Assembly: GCF_039595935.1 (NCBI RefSeq)
Contig: NZ_JBCNKR010000004.1
Location: forward strand, 433,001-497,000
Direction of reading: 5' to 3'
From: Flavobacterium sp.
GTDB taxonomy: Bacteria > Bacteroidota > Bacteroidia > Flavobacteriales > Flavobacteriaceae
Length of the DNA: 64,000 nt
Every line of letters starts with the position of its first letter. The stretch's first letter is position 1. Shown here one piece after another: positions 25,923 to 35,018 of the stretch. The position numbers were made by a program, and so were the translations under genes. Below the pieces are notes generated by a model that was given only the letters and a program-made list of their open reading frames with translations, was not told the DNA's origin and ran no database searches.

Positions 25923-27491
25923 CTATTCAGAAACCAACTTCTCCAATCTCTCAGAAACCGCAATTTCTTTTCCGTTTTTAAAGATTCTAAAACCTTTCCC
26001 TTTTTTATATTTTTCTCCAGTTTTATCCCAAAGAATGGTAATAATATTGCCGTGATACAGGACATTATCCAAACAAAACCAATCCCATTTTTCTTGTGGA
26101 ATCAACGGATTTACTTCAATCTTTTCATCAGCTCTCGGACGTAAACCAACCAAGCCAGTAATCACTAAATCATTGAAAGTTGAATGATTATAATAACGGC
26201 TTCTTTCCCTGTCGCCCATTAACCAATAACCCGTTGTTTCGTCCAAATATTCACCAAGATAAGGTTTCCCTCTGTAATATTGCGACTGAACGTATAATTC
26301 CATTTGTTTGAAATAATCAGGTTTTGCTACATAATTCTGATTGTAATTATTCAGAACATTCGCCAAAGCAGTTAATGTCTGCGAACTTGCAAATGGCCAG
26401 ATCGCACCATCCCATTCGCAGGTTCCTGTTCCGTGTGTTCTAAAACGCGGACTTCTTCTTTCCGCCGTTGTTAAACCAAACGGAGCCGAAAATCCTTTTT
26501 CATCTTTAATTTGCTCCCAAGCTTTTTCAAAACCTTTATTTTGCTCCGGCAGATTAAAATACCACGGAATAAATCCGATGGCTTCTCGAACCTGCGCCAA
26601 AGTATCTTTTTCTGTAAAGGTCTCAAAAAATTCGCTTTTCTGATTCCATAATTTCGTTTCCACTAATTTTTGCAGAACATCAGCTTTAGCTTTGAATTTT
26701 GCTTCAACATCTTTATCGCCTTTCATTTCTGCCATTTTAGAAATCGCCACAGCATTTCCGTACATATAACTGTTAATCGTTGGTCTTGCATTTTGCACTT
26801 TTCGCCCGCCACTTAAGGATTCTTCCATCCCGTCTTTTACATCATGTTGCCAAAACAATCCATCTTTACGCTGACGGTCTTTTTCCCAAACAGTATAATC
26901 GGTAACCATGTCTGGATACAAATCCAATAAGAATTTTTCATCTTTATTCACCAAATAACGATTGTATAAAGCATCGGCTGTCCAACTGCTGAATTTATAC
27001 AATTTATTCATTGGTTTTCCATCATTTCCTCGATACCAGATTTTCACATCCTGCTCAATATATTTCGGATCATGAACCCATCTGAATTCATTGATATGAT
27101 GTCCCAAAGCACAACTGATCATATTGTATTTATCGGCATACGAACGGTCTACCAAAAACTCTGTGATCGCAAATCCTTGTGGTGTATTCTTAATATGTTT
27201 TCGAACGCTCCACCATCTGAAATAATAGATTTCCTCAAAATTCTGCTGTGGACATTCAAACAACGGAATATTATTTTCCATCCACGCCCAAGCACTGTCA
27301 TTTGGAATCGCAAACTTCAAATTTTCATCTTCCATCGTATTGAAATAATCAACATAATGTTTGAAGTTTTTTTCTTTTAAAATAACCGCTTTTCCTTTTT
27401 GAGAATGTCCTGCACCAGATTTGCAACCGCTACTTATAGAAGCAATTACAATTGAAAGTGTTATTATTTTATGTTTGAAATTTTTTAGCAT
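25923..27491 (-). CDS. MGH1-like (alpha/alpha)-barrel glycoside hydrolase lipoprotein
   Basis: The start was set at the ATG at 27491 (MLKNFKHKIITLSIVIASIS, then SGC as a possible lipidation cysteine). Upstream in-frame codons lie in a palindromic repeat. The 522-residue protein shows an all-helical barrel with WSVRKHIKNTPQGF, YMYGNAVAISKMAEMKG, FRTHGTGTCEWDGAIWPFAS (Glu/Asp near residue 357), and the end segment DRERSRYYNHSTFNDLVITG. These are features of the GH63/GH142-like MGH1 group. GH142 includes a beta-L-arabinofuranosidase used on RG-II, so a similar side-chain role is attractive but unproven. The exact CAZy family cannot be set from the sequence alone. Confidence 0.65.
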   Translation of the reverse strand: MLKNFKHKIITLSIVIASISSGCKSGAGHSQKGKAVILKEKNFKHYVDYFNTMEDENLKFAIPNDSAWAWMENNIPLFECPQQNFEEIYYFRWWSVRKHIKNTPQGFAITEFLVDRSYADKYNMISCALGHHINEFRWVHDPKYIEQDVKIWYRGNDGKPMNKLYKFSSWTADALYNRYLVNKDEKFLLDLYPDMVTDYTVWEKDRQRKDGLFWQHDVKDGMEESLSGGRKVQNARPTINSYMYGNAVAISKMAEMKGDKDVEAKFKAKADVLQKLVETKLWNQKSEFFETFTEKDTLAQVREAIGFIPWYFNLPEQNKGFEKAWEQIKDEKGFSAPFGLTTAERRSPRFRTHGTGTCEWDGAIWPFASSQTLTALANVLNNYNQNYVAKPDYFKQMELYVQSQYYRGKPYLGEYLDETTGYWLMGDRERSRYYNHSTFNDLVITGLVGLRPRADEKIEVNPLIPQEKWDWFCLDNVLYHGNIITILWDKTGEKYKKGKGFRIFKNGKEIAVSERLEKLVSE

Positions 27492-27527
27492 CTTTTTAAA
27501 TTCTGATTTTTTTTCTTTTCTCATCGT

Positions 27528-27620
27528 TTTGTCATTCTGAGGAACGAAGAATCCTCGCAAGTAACTCCACAATCTTTGTCGATTTTGCAACGAAGATTCT
27601 TCGTTCCTCAGAATGACAAA
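27528..27620. repeat. TTGTCATT...AATGACAA long palindrome, copy 2
   Basis: 93 bases. The arms TTTGTCATTCTGAGGAACGA and its inverse are near perfect and extend to about 25 bases on each side (27528-27552 and 27596-27620). The centre contains GTAACTCCACAATCTTTGTC. It lies between the GH95 stop codon and the next gene. Confidence 0.85.
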
Positions 27621-27642
27621 TAGGACGTTTTACTAATCGCAA

Positions 27643-30093
27643 TTAATTCCCAGTAAAAGTATACGTCTGCCCTGCTTTCATATTCACATCGTAAATATTG
27701 TATGTTGGCAATTGAACTTTAGGCAATTTTGCTTCATTAGAAATAATCGGTTTCTTCACTTCCACATCATAAAACAACGGGTTTAAATTTTTCCCTTTTG
27801 TTTTTTTGATTGAAGAACCTTTTAGAGTGTTCTCTACTTTCAATCGGCAATTTCCACCAATTTTTGAATAGATTTTAAGCGTTGAAACTTTATTATTTTT
27901 CCAGGTCATATCAATTACAAAACCACCTCTTGCAACCAAACCTTTTATGCTTCCGTCTTTCCAGACAGTTGGTAAAGCTGGCAATAAATGAATAGCATCT
28001 TCCTGACTCTGCATCAGCATTTCGGCAAAACCGGCAGTACATCCAAAGTTACCGTCAATTTGAAATGGCTGATGTGCATCTAACATATTTGGATACGTTC
28101 CGCCACCTTTTCTTTGATCTGCTGTTACCAAATGCAATTGATCCTGAATCAGTTTATACGCATGATTTCCGTCTAATAATCTCGCCCATAAATTCACTTT
28201 CCACCCCATTGACCAGCCTGTAGATTCGTCTGTTCTGTAAATCAGGGATTGTTTTGCTGCTTCAAATAATTCAGGCGTTTTAATTGGCGAAATCTGATTA
28301 CTTGGATACAATCCGTACAAATGCGAAACGTGTCTATGATTGTCTTTTGGATTGTCCCAATCGTCCTGCCATTCCTGCAACTGATTGTGTTTACCCACTT
28401 TCATTGGAGGCATTTTTGCCAAAGCCTCGCTTACTTTTTTCACATAAATAGCATCTGGCGAAACCAAAGCCGAAGCCTCAATTACATGCGCAAACAAATC
28501 AAAAACCAGCTGATTGTCCATTGTCGTTCCCGATGCAATCGTTGCTTTTCCAGTTCCGCCTGCGTGTGTATTTTCAGGAGAACTTGACGGCACAACCACT
28601 AAATATTTTGTATTTGGATCAATTACCATAAAATCCAAAAAGAAATCGGCAGCGCCTTTCATGATTGGATAAATTTCTGCTAAATATTTTTTATCCCCAG
28701 TATATAAATATCTTTCCCATAAATCCTGACAAACCCAAGCACCACCAGTCGGCCACATTCCTGAAGCAGCTGAATCTACCGGAGCGGTTACACGCCAAAT
28801 ATCGGTATTGTGGTGTAAAACCCATCCGCTGGCATTGTACATTGTTTTTGCCGTTTCTGCGCCTGTCACAGCTAACTCTTTTGCCATTTGCACAAATGGC
28901 TCGTGCATTTCCTGCAAATTGGTTACTTGTGCCGGCCAGTAATTCATTTCGGCATTGATGTTTGTCGTGTATTTACTATCCCAGGGTGGTGTTACCATAT
29001 CGTTCCAAATTCCTTGTAAATTGGCTGGCTGTCCGCCTGGTTGTGAACTCGAAATTAAAAGATAACGCCCAAACTGGAAATACAACGAAGCTAATTGCGG
29101 ATCAAATTGTTTCGAAAAATCCCTGATTCTTTCGTTTGTTGGTTTCTTTGTCAATTCGTTTGAACCTAAATCTAAGGCAAGTCTGTTGAAGAATTTTTGG
29201 TAATAATCAACGTGGGCTTTCTTTATGGTTTCAAAATCTTTTGTTTCCGCTTTCGCTAAATAATCTTTGCTTTTCGCAATTTCATCACCTGAAATATCCT
29301 GATAGTTTTTGAAATTGGTAGCAATCGAAATGTATAAAATCACTTCATCTGCTTTGTTGATGCTTAAAACGCCATTGCTGGCATCGATTTGCCCGCCTTT
29401 GTTTTTAGCTGTTAATCGGCCTTGAAATTTTACTTTTCCTTTTACGCCTTCAAAATTAGTTCCAACTCCCGAAAGTATTATCTGGTTTCCTTCTGTCGAA
29501 GCTACCGTTTTATCAATCGGGCTATTCATGAAAACGTTACAAGTAATCTGTCCAGGCTGACTCGCAGTAAGTTTTACCACAATGACCTGATCTGAAAATG
29601 CGGTTAGAATTTCTCTTGTAAATTCAACGCCGTTTACTTTGTATTTTACTTTAGCCGTAGCATTGCTGATGTCTAAATCACGGTAATAATCGGTATATTT
29701 TTGATGTCCGTTGAATGAAATATAAACGCTTCCGAAAGTTTGATATGGCATTCCATCATTGGTTTGCGACATGATATCCTGCGTTGCTAGATCCTGCGCT
29801 TCATCAAATTTTCCGTCAAAAATTAGCTGACGAACAATTGGTAATGCTTTTATCGATTTAGTGTGTGCATTGCTGTTTGGAGATCCTGCCCAAATGGTTT
29901 CTTCGTTCAGTTGCAAACGTTCTACTGCTGGGTCGCCAAAAACCATTGCGCCCAAACGTCCGTTACCTAAAGGCAAAGCTTCGTTCCAGATAGAAGCTGG
30001 TTTATCGTACCATAATTTTAGGTCGCTTTGAGCCGTTGCTGTTAAGGAAAAAAGTCCAAAACAGATTGCGGTTATTTTAATTTTTAACTTCAT
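27643..30093 (-). CDS. GH95 alpha-L-fucosidase / alpha-L-galactosidase
   Basis: 816 residues, exported (signal peptide ending at TATAQ, residue 22). The GH95 pattern is complete: N-terminal [20 protein letters not shown] and [20 protein letters not shown], the Asn pair in [12 protein letters not shown] (near 378-386), the general acid Glu in PSSSPENTH (near 504), and the base Asp in [10 protein letters not shown] (near 681). These match Asn421/Asn423, Glu566 and Asp766 of the founding AfcA fucosidase. Members cleave alpha-1,2-L-fucose, while some Bacteroides members prefer alpha-L-galactose, which terminates RG-II side chain A. Which of the two applies cannot be settled here. The pectin context favours L-galactose. 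Confidence 0.93.
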   Translation of the reverse strand: MKLKIKITAICFGLFSLTATAQSDLKLWYDKPASIWNEALPLGNGRLGAMVFGDPAVERLQLNEETIWAGSPNSNAHTKSIKALPIVRQLIFDGKFDEAQDLATQDIMSQTNDGMPYQTFGSVYISFNGHQKYTDYYRDLDISNATAKVKYKVNGVEFTREILTAFSDQVIVVKLTASQPGQITCNVFMNSPIDKTVASTEGNQIILSGVGTNFEGVKGKVKFQGRLTAKNKGGQIDASNGVLSINKADEVILYISIATNFKNYQDISGDEIAKSKDYLAKAETKDFETIKKAHVDYYQKFFNRLALDLGSNELTKKPTNERIRDFSKQFDPQLASLYFQFGRYLLISSSQPGGQPANLQGIWNDMVTPPWDSKYTTNINAEMNYWPAQVTNLQEMHEPFVQMAKELAVTGAETAKTMYNASGWVLHHNTDIWRVTAPVDSAASGMWPTGGAWVCQDLWERYLYTGDKKYLAEIYPIMKGAADFFLDFMVIDPNTKYLVVVPSSSPENTHAGGTGKATIASGTTMDNQLVFDLFAHVIEASALVSPDAIYVKKVSEALAKMPPMKVGKHNQLQEWQDDWDNPKDNHRHVSHLYGLYPSNQISPIKTPELFEAAKQSLIYRTDESTGWSMGWKVNLWARLLDGNHAYKLIQDQLHLVTADQRKGGGTYPNMLDAHQPFQIDGNFGCTAGFAEMLMQSQEDAIHLLPALPTVWKDGSIKGLVARGGFVIDMTWKNNKVSTLKIYSKIGGNCRLKVENTLKGSSIKKTKGKNLNPLFYDVEVKKPIISNEAKLPKVQLPTYNIYDVNMKAGQTYTFTGN

Positions 30094-30241
30094 ACTTTAT
30101 CGTTGATGGTTAATAGTTAATTGTTGTTGGTTATTCTCATAAGAGTATATTCCACGATTTCAACAGATCAATTATTAAATTCATATTTCTTTATTTCTTA
30201 AACTTCTAATCAAAAATTAAATGTTCTTAAATGACGAGAGT

Positions 30242-30360
30242 GCGTGAGGGATAGAAGCTGGCTACCGAAGTAGCGCGGATAGCCCGACGCAATTTGAGAA
30301 AGGGGGCGAAATGAGCGGTTACAAAAGTGCCCCCTTTTTCAAATTGGGTCACGCCCAAAT
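30242..30360. repeat. GCGTGAGGGAT ... CACGCCCAAAT repeat, copy 2
   Basis: The same ends as the copy at 17734 (GCGTGAGGGATAGAAG, GATAGCCCGACGC ... CACGCCCAAAT). The centre has a 17-base inverted repeat (30291-30307 with 30329-30345, one mismatch) whose arms contain AAAGGGGGC / GCCCCCTTT. It abuts the esterase stop codon on one side, and 30094-30241 is otherwise featureless AT-rich DNA. Confidence 0.7.
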
Positions 30361-30361
30361 A

Positions 30362-31780
30362 TCATTTCTTAACTTCATATACTTTCAGATTTTTTTCTCC
30401 GAACATTTCATATAATTTGTTGATATCTTTCAGGGCATTTTTCGGCAATTTTTCGCCTTTATCTCCAAAAACAAGTAACTTTTCTTTTGGTTCAATCACA
30501 CAAGTCGATTCGTCGATTTCGCCTTTGTCGTTCTTGACTTTATCCAAATCTAAATTTAAATATTTCGCCATAAACGGATACAAAGCCATACGTTTTGAGA
30601 TTCCGAAGTCATGTCCTTCTTTTGCAAAATGGGCATTCTCTACTAAATCTTTCTTTCCGTACAATTCGTATGTTCTTTGGATAAAAGGAAATTCCAGTTC
30701 CGGAACCGCCAATGTCCAGTCTTTTCCGTCAGAAACAATCAATTGTGGTTTTGGCGCCATCATTGCAGAGATTTCGGCGTTGTTAGTTCCGTTTCCGCAC
30801 AAGTGAATTCCACGTCCGCTTTCGCAAGGACAACCGCCTGAGAAATGTGACGAAACCATTACAACCGGAGCCGAAACTTTTACACGATCGTCAACCGCTG
30901 CTAAAAACATCGTGTGCGATCCTCCGCCAGAACCACCTGTAACACCAACTCTTGACATATCGGCATTTTTTACGGTTGATAAATAATCCAGTAAACGAAT
31001 TCCTGTCAGCAACTGTACAGTCGATGCAATGCTGTTTCTATGTGTTTCTTCTGGAAACTGTAATAACGATTCGCCCCACGCAAATAAATCGTAACCAACT
31101 ACAATTGCGCCGATTTTGGCCATCATGGCACAACGGTACTGCTCGTCTTTTCTGTATCTTCCGTCGCCGAAATGCCCGTCTGGCGTAATAATTACAGCCG
31201 ATTTTTTATTGAAAGGATACGGTTTATAAATCGATCCTGTGGCATAAACTCCCGGAAGAATTTCCAAAGCAATATTTTCTACACTGTAGTCTTTGTAAAT
31301 TCTTTTTGGAGTTAAAAGTGGTTTAGACTTCGGCATTGGGGGTGCCTTTTCTAATCCAAATGATGCAATCATACAAGCTTTTAACTCCGTTTTGCGTTTC
31401 TCCCATTCTTCTTTGGTCGAATAAAGGCTTTCTAAGTAAAACAAGCGTTCTTTTCCTTTATCTACCGAAACTTTATGGTTTTCATACTTGCGTATGATGT
31501 AGGTTCCATCGGGTTGTTTAAAATACATCAATTCAAACGGCGCTAAAATATTAGTCAGCGAAAGTGGCAGATTTCCGGGTTCAATTCTCCAGTCGGCATA
31601 GTCGAGTTCTTTTCCCTTTAATAAACCTCTGTCATCGTTGATGGTTACGTTAAAAATAGTCTCGATTTTTTTAAGCGTTTCTGATACTGGCTTTCTAAAA
31701 TTCGTATCGGAAGTGCTTTGCGCATTGGCAAATGTCAAAGCAAAAATGGAAACTAAGAAGATGTATTTTATTTTTTTCAT
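30362..31780 (-). CDS. Alpha/beta-hydrolase esterase with STN-like N-terminal domain
   Basis: 472 residues with a signal peptide ending at FANAQ (residue 21). Residues about 30-100 (SETLKKIETIFNVTINDDRG, LPLSLTNILAPFELMYFKQP, DGTYIIRK) resemble the short STN domain of secretins and TonB receptors. The rest is an alpha/beta hydrolase of the acetylxylan-esterase type, with GVTGGSGGGSHTMFLAA (Ser nucleophile), SDGKDWTLAVPE and a late NAHFAKEGHDFG (catalytic His). In RG-II degradation a related Bacteroides esterase removes methyl esters from the backbone, so a pectin methyl- or acetylesterase is the best guess. A Cys-rich SGGCPCESGRGIHLCG loop is unusual and may be disulfide-linked. Confidence 0.75.
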   Translation of the reverse strand: MKKIKYIFLVSIFALTFANAQSTSDTNFRKPVSETLKKIETIFNVTINDDRGLLKGKELDYADWRIEPGNLPLSLTNILAPFELMYFKQPDGTYIIRKYENHKVSVDKGKERLFYLESLYSTKEEWEKRKTELKACMIASFGLEKAPPMPKSKPLLTPKRIYKDYSVENIALEILPGVYATGSIYKPYPFNKKSAVIITPDGHFGDGRYRKDEQYRCAMMAKIGAIVVGYDLFAWGESLLQFPEETHRNSIASTVQLLTGIRLLDYLSTVKNADMSRVGVTGGSGGGSHTMFLAAVDDRVKVSAPVVMVSSHFSGGCPCESGRGIHLCGNGTNNAEISAMMAPKPQLIVSDGKDWTLAVPELEFPFIQRTYELYGKKDLVENAHFAKEGHDFGISKRMALYPFMAKYLNLDLDKVKNDKGEIDESTCVIEPKEKLLVFGDKGEKLPKNALKDINKLYEMFGEKNLKVYEVKK

Positions 31781-31812
31781 TTTGATATTGTTGTGTGTTG
31801 GGACGCTGATGA

Positions 31813-32066
31813 GACGGATTCTCTATCGCGAAGACGCAGATCAAAGCGGATTTTTTTATTTTTTTTTAATTGCCTCCAGTTTTAACTGGAGGAAAACATT
31901 ATTGATTTCTACAATTGGCTTTAGCCTAACTTATTTATTTGGCTAAAGCCCTGTAACCTGTGTTATTTTTTAACCTCCAGTTAAAACTGGAGGCAATTCA
32001 ATTTTACATTTTATAATAAAATCAAAAATCCGTATAAATCAGCGTCTTCGCGATAGCGAATCCGTT
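31813..32066. repeat. Triple nested palindrome
   Basis: Three inverted repeats lie one inside another. The outer arms carry ATCGCGAAGACGC (31813-31837) and its inverse (32042-32066). The middle arms AATTGCCTCCAG... (31868-31892 and 31974-31998) are each also palindromic (CCTCCAGTTTTAACTGGAGG). The inner pair is GGCTTTAGCC / GGCTAAAGCC (31917-31926 and 31941-31950). It fills the gap between the esterase and the second GH78 gene and has no coding sense. Confidence 0.85.
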
Positions 32067-32080
32067 TCATCCGTGTTCCA

Positions 32081-34861
32081 TTATATTGTACATTCTATTG
32101 TATAAATTCCTGATCCTAATTCTAAAACAGGCTTTTGCGCTTTTTCATTAAAACCTGCTCCAACTCTTTTATTATCGATTTTTATTTCTGATTTTTTAGC
32201 AACTGGCAATTTAATTGTTGCTGTTGTATTTACCGGAATCTGAACGGTCAGAATAAATTTGCCGTCTTTCTTTTCCCAAGAAGAAGCAATTTTTCCGTAA
32301 ACGGATTGATAGTCCGCTTTCGCGAAAGTCATATCGCCAACCACTTCTGGCTGAATAAAGAAATGTTTGAATCCAGGTTTTTCAGGATCAGACATAATTC
32401 CGGCTAAACTCTGATAAAACCATTCTTCAATTTGCCCTAACATAAAGTGATTCCAAGAATTTCCTTTCCTCGGATCCCATTGTTCGGTTAAAGTGGTCAA
32501 GCCAAATTTAATCTGAAAACCATAACCCGGCGCATCGTAATGATTGTGCATTCTATACATCGTTTCGTTTTCGCCATTTCTTGCCAATGTTTGAAATAAG
32601 TAACGATTTCCAACATCACCTGTTGTCAAACGATCTCCTTTTTCTTTGATATCGGCTAAAAGGCTCTGCATTACCGCATCTTTATATTGCGCTTCTACAA
32701 TATCCATAAAAATCGGAACAGCGTTGCTAAACTGACTATTGGTACCGTATTTCTTGGTTTCTTCGTTGAAAAACTCTTTGTTGAAAGCTGTTTTAATTTC
32801 TGAAGCCAACGTATTGTATTTCTCAAAATCCTCAGTTTTGCCCAATAATTTTCCTGCTTTAGCCGTCAAATACGCTCCATAATAATAGTGCGAAGTGGCA
32901 GAAAGCGCAATCGGACTATTTTTAGAATACCCTGCAGGATGTGTTCCGTAATCGTACCAATCGCCTAATCCATGTGAAACGATATTGTTTGTCGCTTTGG
33001 TTGCTAAATAATCAACATACTTTTTCATTACTGGATAATATTTTTCTAATAATGAAGCATCTCCATAATATTCATAATACATCCAAGGCAAAATTACGCC
33101 TGTTACGCCCCATTCCGGAGAATCGGTAAAATCACCTCCAAAAATGACATATTCTGGAACGATTGTGGGAATTAATCCGTTATCACGTTGTGAATCAGAA
33201 ATATTCTGCATCGTTGCAGGAAGGAAATTCTGCAAGTTGTAATTGAACATCAAACCTGGGCCATTCAACTGAATTTCTTCCAACCAGCCTAATTTTTCAC
33301 GTTGCGGACAATCGGTAAAAACACTTTGGAAATTACTTTTTATCGAGTTATTTATCAGTTCATGAGTTTTGTTGAAAATCTCGTTCGAACAAGCAAAACT
33401 TCCCGCTTCTCCAGCCGAATTGTAAATAAAATTCGATTTTAAATCAACCAAAGTTGGAAACTCTTTATTCTTATCTTCTTTGTAATTAATGTTTTCTATC
33501 TGAACATATTGATAACCGTAGAAACTAAATTTTGGTGTCCATTCTTCCACACCATCACCTTTTAAAGTGTAATCGTAATAATACGGTTTTCCAGATCTTC
33601 CTTGCGCGATTGTGCCTTCTTCATTTAATCCTTCAGCAACCCAAACACGAATTGTTTGCCCTCTTTTTCCTTTTACTTTGATGGTTGGAAATCCCGAAAG
33701 ATTCTGTCCCATATCAAAAACATAGAAATTGGGTTTCAGCTCTTTTACGGTTTTCACCTCGTATTGTTTCTGAATCGTAACTGGAGGTGCTGTCTGTGGT
33801 CTAAGAACTCCTTTTGGCGCTTCCTGAACGACTACTTTTTTCCACTCTCTATCTTTGAAACCTTTACGATTCCAGTCTTTTTGTTCTAAATTGGCATTGT
33901 AATCTTCTCCTCCAAAAATGCTATTATAAGTAATCGGACTTTTGCTGTATTTCCAAGATCCATCTGACTTTATAATTTCTTCTGAACCGTCATTATACTT
34001 GATTTTCATCTTAAAGAATAAAGTCGGCGGACCAAAACTCACGAAGAATTTCGTATATCTTTCTGCAAGTGTATTGTACATTCCGTTTCCTAACAAAACA
34101 CCAATTACGTTATCGCCTTTTTGAAATTCTTTTGGACTTAATTCGTAAACATTGTAATTAACCGTTTTATCATAATCGGTCCACAAAGGCGCAAATTGAC
34201 TATTTCCAACTTTTTTCCCATTGATAGTCAATTCGTAATGTCCTAAACCAGAAATATAAACAACGGCTTCTTTGACTGTTTTCTCTATTTCGAAAGGTTT
34301 ACGAAGCATAATACTTCTGCGCGCCAAAGAATCGGAAGCATTGATAAAGGACATCTTTTTTTCTCTGTTGAAAGTCGCTGTATGATACGTTCTTCCTTCT
34401 GGTAAATGACTATCAGCTTTGGTAATGGCACCAATCCAAGTTGGATTTAAATCTGATTCTAGTGAAGCGGTTCTGAATGAAGCAGTTTTACTCCATTTTG
34501 AAACTTTTCCTGATTGATTCCAAACTTTAACTTTCCAGAAATATTTGGTTTCGCTTTTTAATGGTTTTCCGCTATAAAGAATATGCAGGTTTTTATCGGA
34601 ATTTACTCTTCCCGAATTCCAAATATCTCCATCGTCATTATTTAGTTTTTCTTCTGATGAAGCTACTAAAATCAAATAAGCGACTTGTGAGGCATCAGAT
34701 TCTTTTGAAATCAATTGCCAGCTTAATCTTGGCTGATTTTGAACCACTGCTAACGGGTTTTCTGCCATTTCCGTGGTCAAACGTACTGGCAGAACTTGCG
34801 CATTAGAAACTACAGTTCCTAGAAGACAAACGGATAATAATATGCTTTTAAAAAACTTCAC
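32081..34861 (-). CDS. GH78 alpha-L-rhamnosidase (copy 2)
   Basis: 926 residues from the preferred GTG start at 34861, which opens a signal peptide (KFFKSILLSVCLLGTVVSNA). The frame runs ten codons further into repeat DNA. GH78 layout: Ig-like N-terminus (NPLAVVQNQPRLSWQL), rhamnose-binding sandwich (VVYISGLGHYELTINGKKVG), (alpha/alpha)6 barrel and C-terminal sandwich. The active-site stretch FTDCPQREKLGWLEEIQLNG is near residue 515. Its sequence in that stretch differs from copy 1 (EKLGWLEE against ERQPWLGD), consistent with a different rhamnose linkage. It is separated from its neighbours by palindromes on both sides. Confidence 0.92.
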   Translation of the reverse strand: MKFFKSILLSVCLLGTVVSNAQVLPVRLTTEMAENPLAVVQNQPRLSWQLISKESDASQVAYLILVASSEEKLNNDDGDIWNSGRVNSDKNLHILYSGKPLKSETKYFWKVKVWNQSGKVSKWSKTASFRTASLESDLNPTWIGAITKADSHLPEGRTYHTATFNREKKMSFINASDSLARRSIMLRKPFEIEKTVKEAVVYISGLGHYELTINGKKVGNSQFAPLWTDYDKTVNYNVYELSPKEFQKGDNVIGVLLGNGMYNTLAERYTKFFVSFGPPTLFFKMKIKYNDGSEEIIKSDGSWKYSKSPITYNSIFGGEDYNANLEQKDWNRKGFKDREWKKVVVQEAPKGVLRPQTAPPVTIQKQYEVKTVKELKPNFYVFDMGQNLSGFPTIKVKGKRGQTIRVWVAEGLNEEGTIAQGRSGKPYYYDYTLKGDGVEEWTPKFSFYGYQYVQIENINYKEDKNKEFPTLVDLKSNFIYNSAGEAGSFACSNEIFNKTHELINNSIKSNFQSVFTDCPQREKLGWLEEIQLNGPGLMFNYNLQNFLPATMQNISDSQRDNGLIPTIVPEYVIFGGDFTDSPEWGVTGVILPWMYYEYYGDASLLEKYYPVMKKYVDYLATKATNNIVSHGLGDWYDYGTHPAGYSKNSPIALSATSHYYYGAYLTAKAGKLLGKTEDFEKYNTLASEIKTAFNKEFFNEETKKYGTNSQFSNAVPIFMDIVEAQYKDAVMQSLLADIKEKGDRLTTGDVGNRYLFQTLARNGENETMYRMHNHYDAPGYGFQIKFGLTTLTEQWDPRKGNSWNHFMLGQIEEWFYQSLAGIMSDPEKPGFKHFFIQPEVVGDMTFAKADYQSVYGKIASSWEKKDGKFILTVQIPVNTTATIKLPVAKKSEIKIDNKRVGAGFNEKAQKPVLELGSGIYTIECTI

Positions 34862-34878
34862 TTTGTATATTTTTTTTC

Positions 34879-35009
34879 GCCACGAATACACGAATTTTCT
34901 CTAATTATTCTTTGCGTTTTATTTCTCTAATTTTTACCGAAAGTTTAATTCGATTAATTTATGACAAAAAACACGTATCGATTATAAAAATAATTCGTGA
35001 ATTCGTGGC
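34879..35009. repeat. GCCACGAAT / ATTCGTGGC palindrome
   Basis: 18-base arms (34879-34896 and 34992-35009) with one mismatch frame about 95 bases of AT-rich DNA. The left arm lies directly upstream of the GH78 start and creates the spurious extra codons of that frame. A relative with similar arms is at 58484-58641. Confidence 0.75.
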
Positions 35010-35018
35010 TATTTTTCT

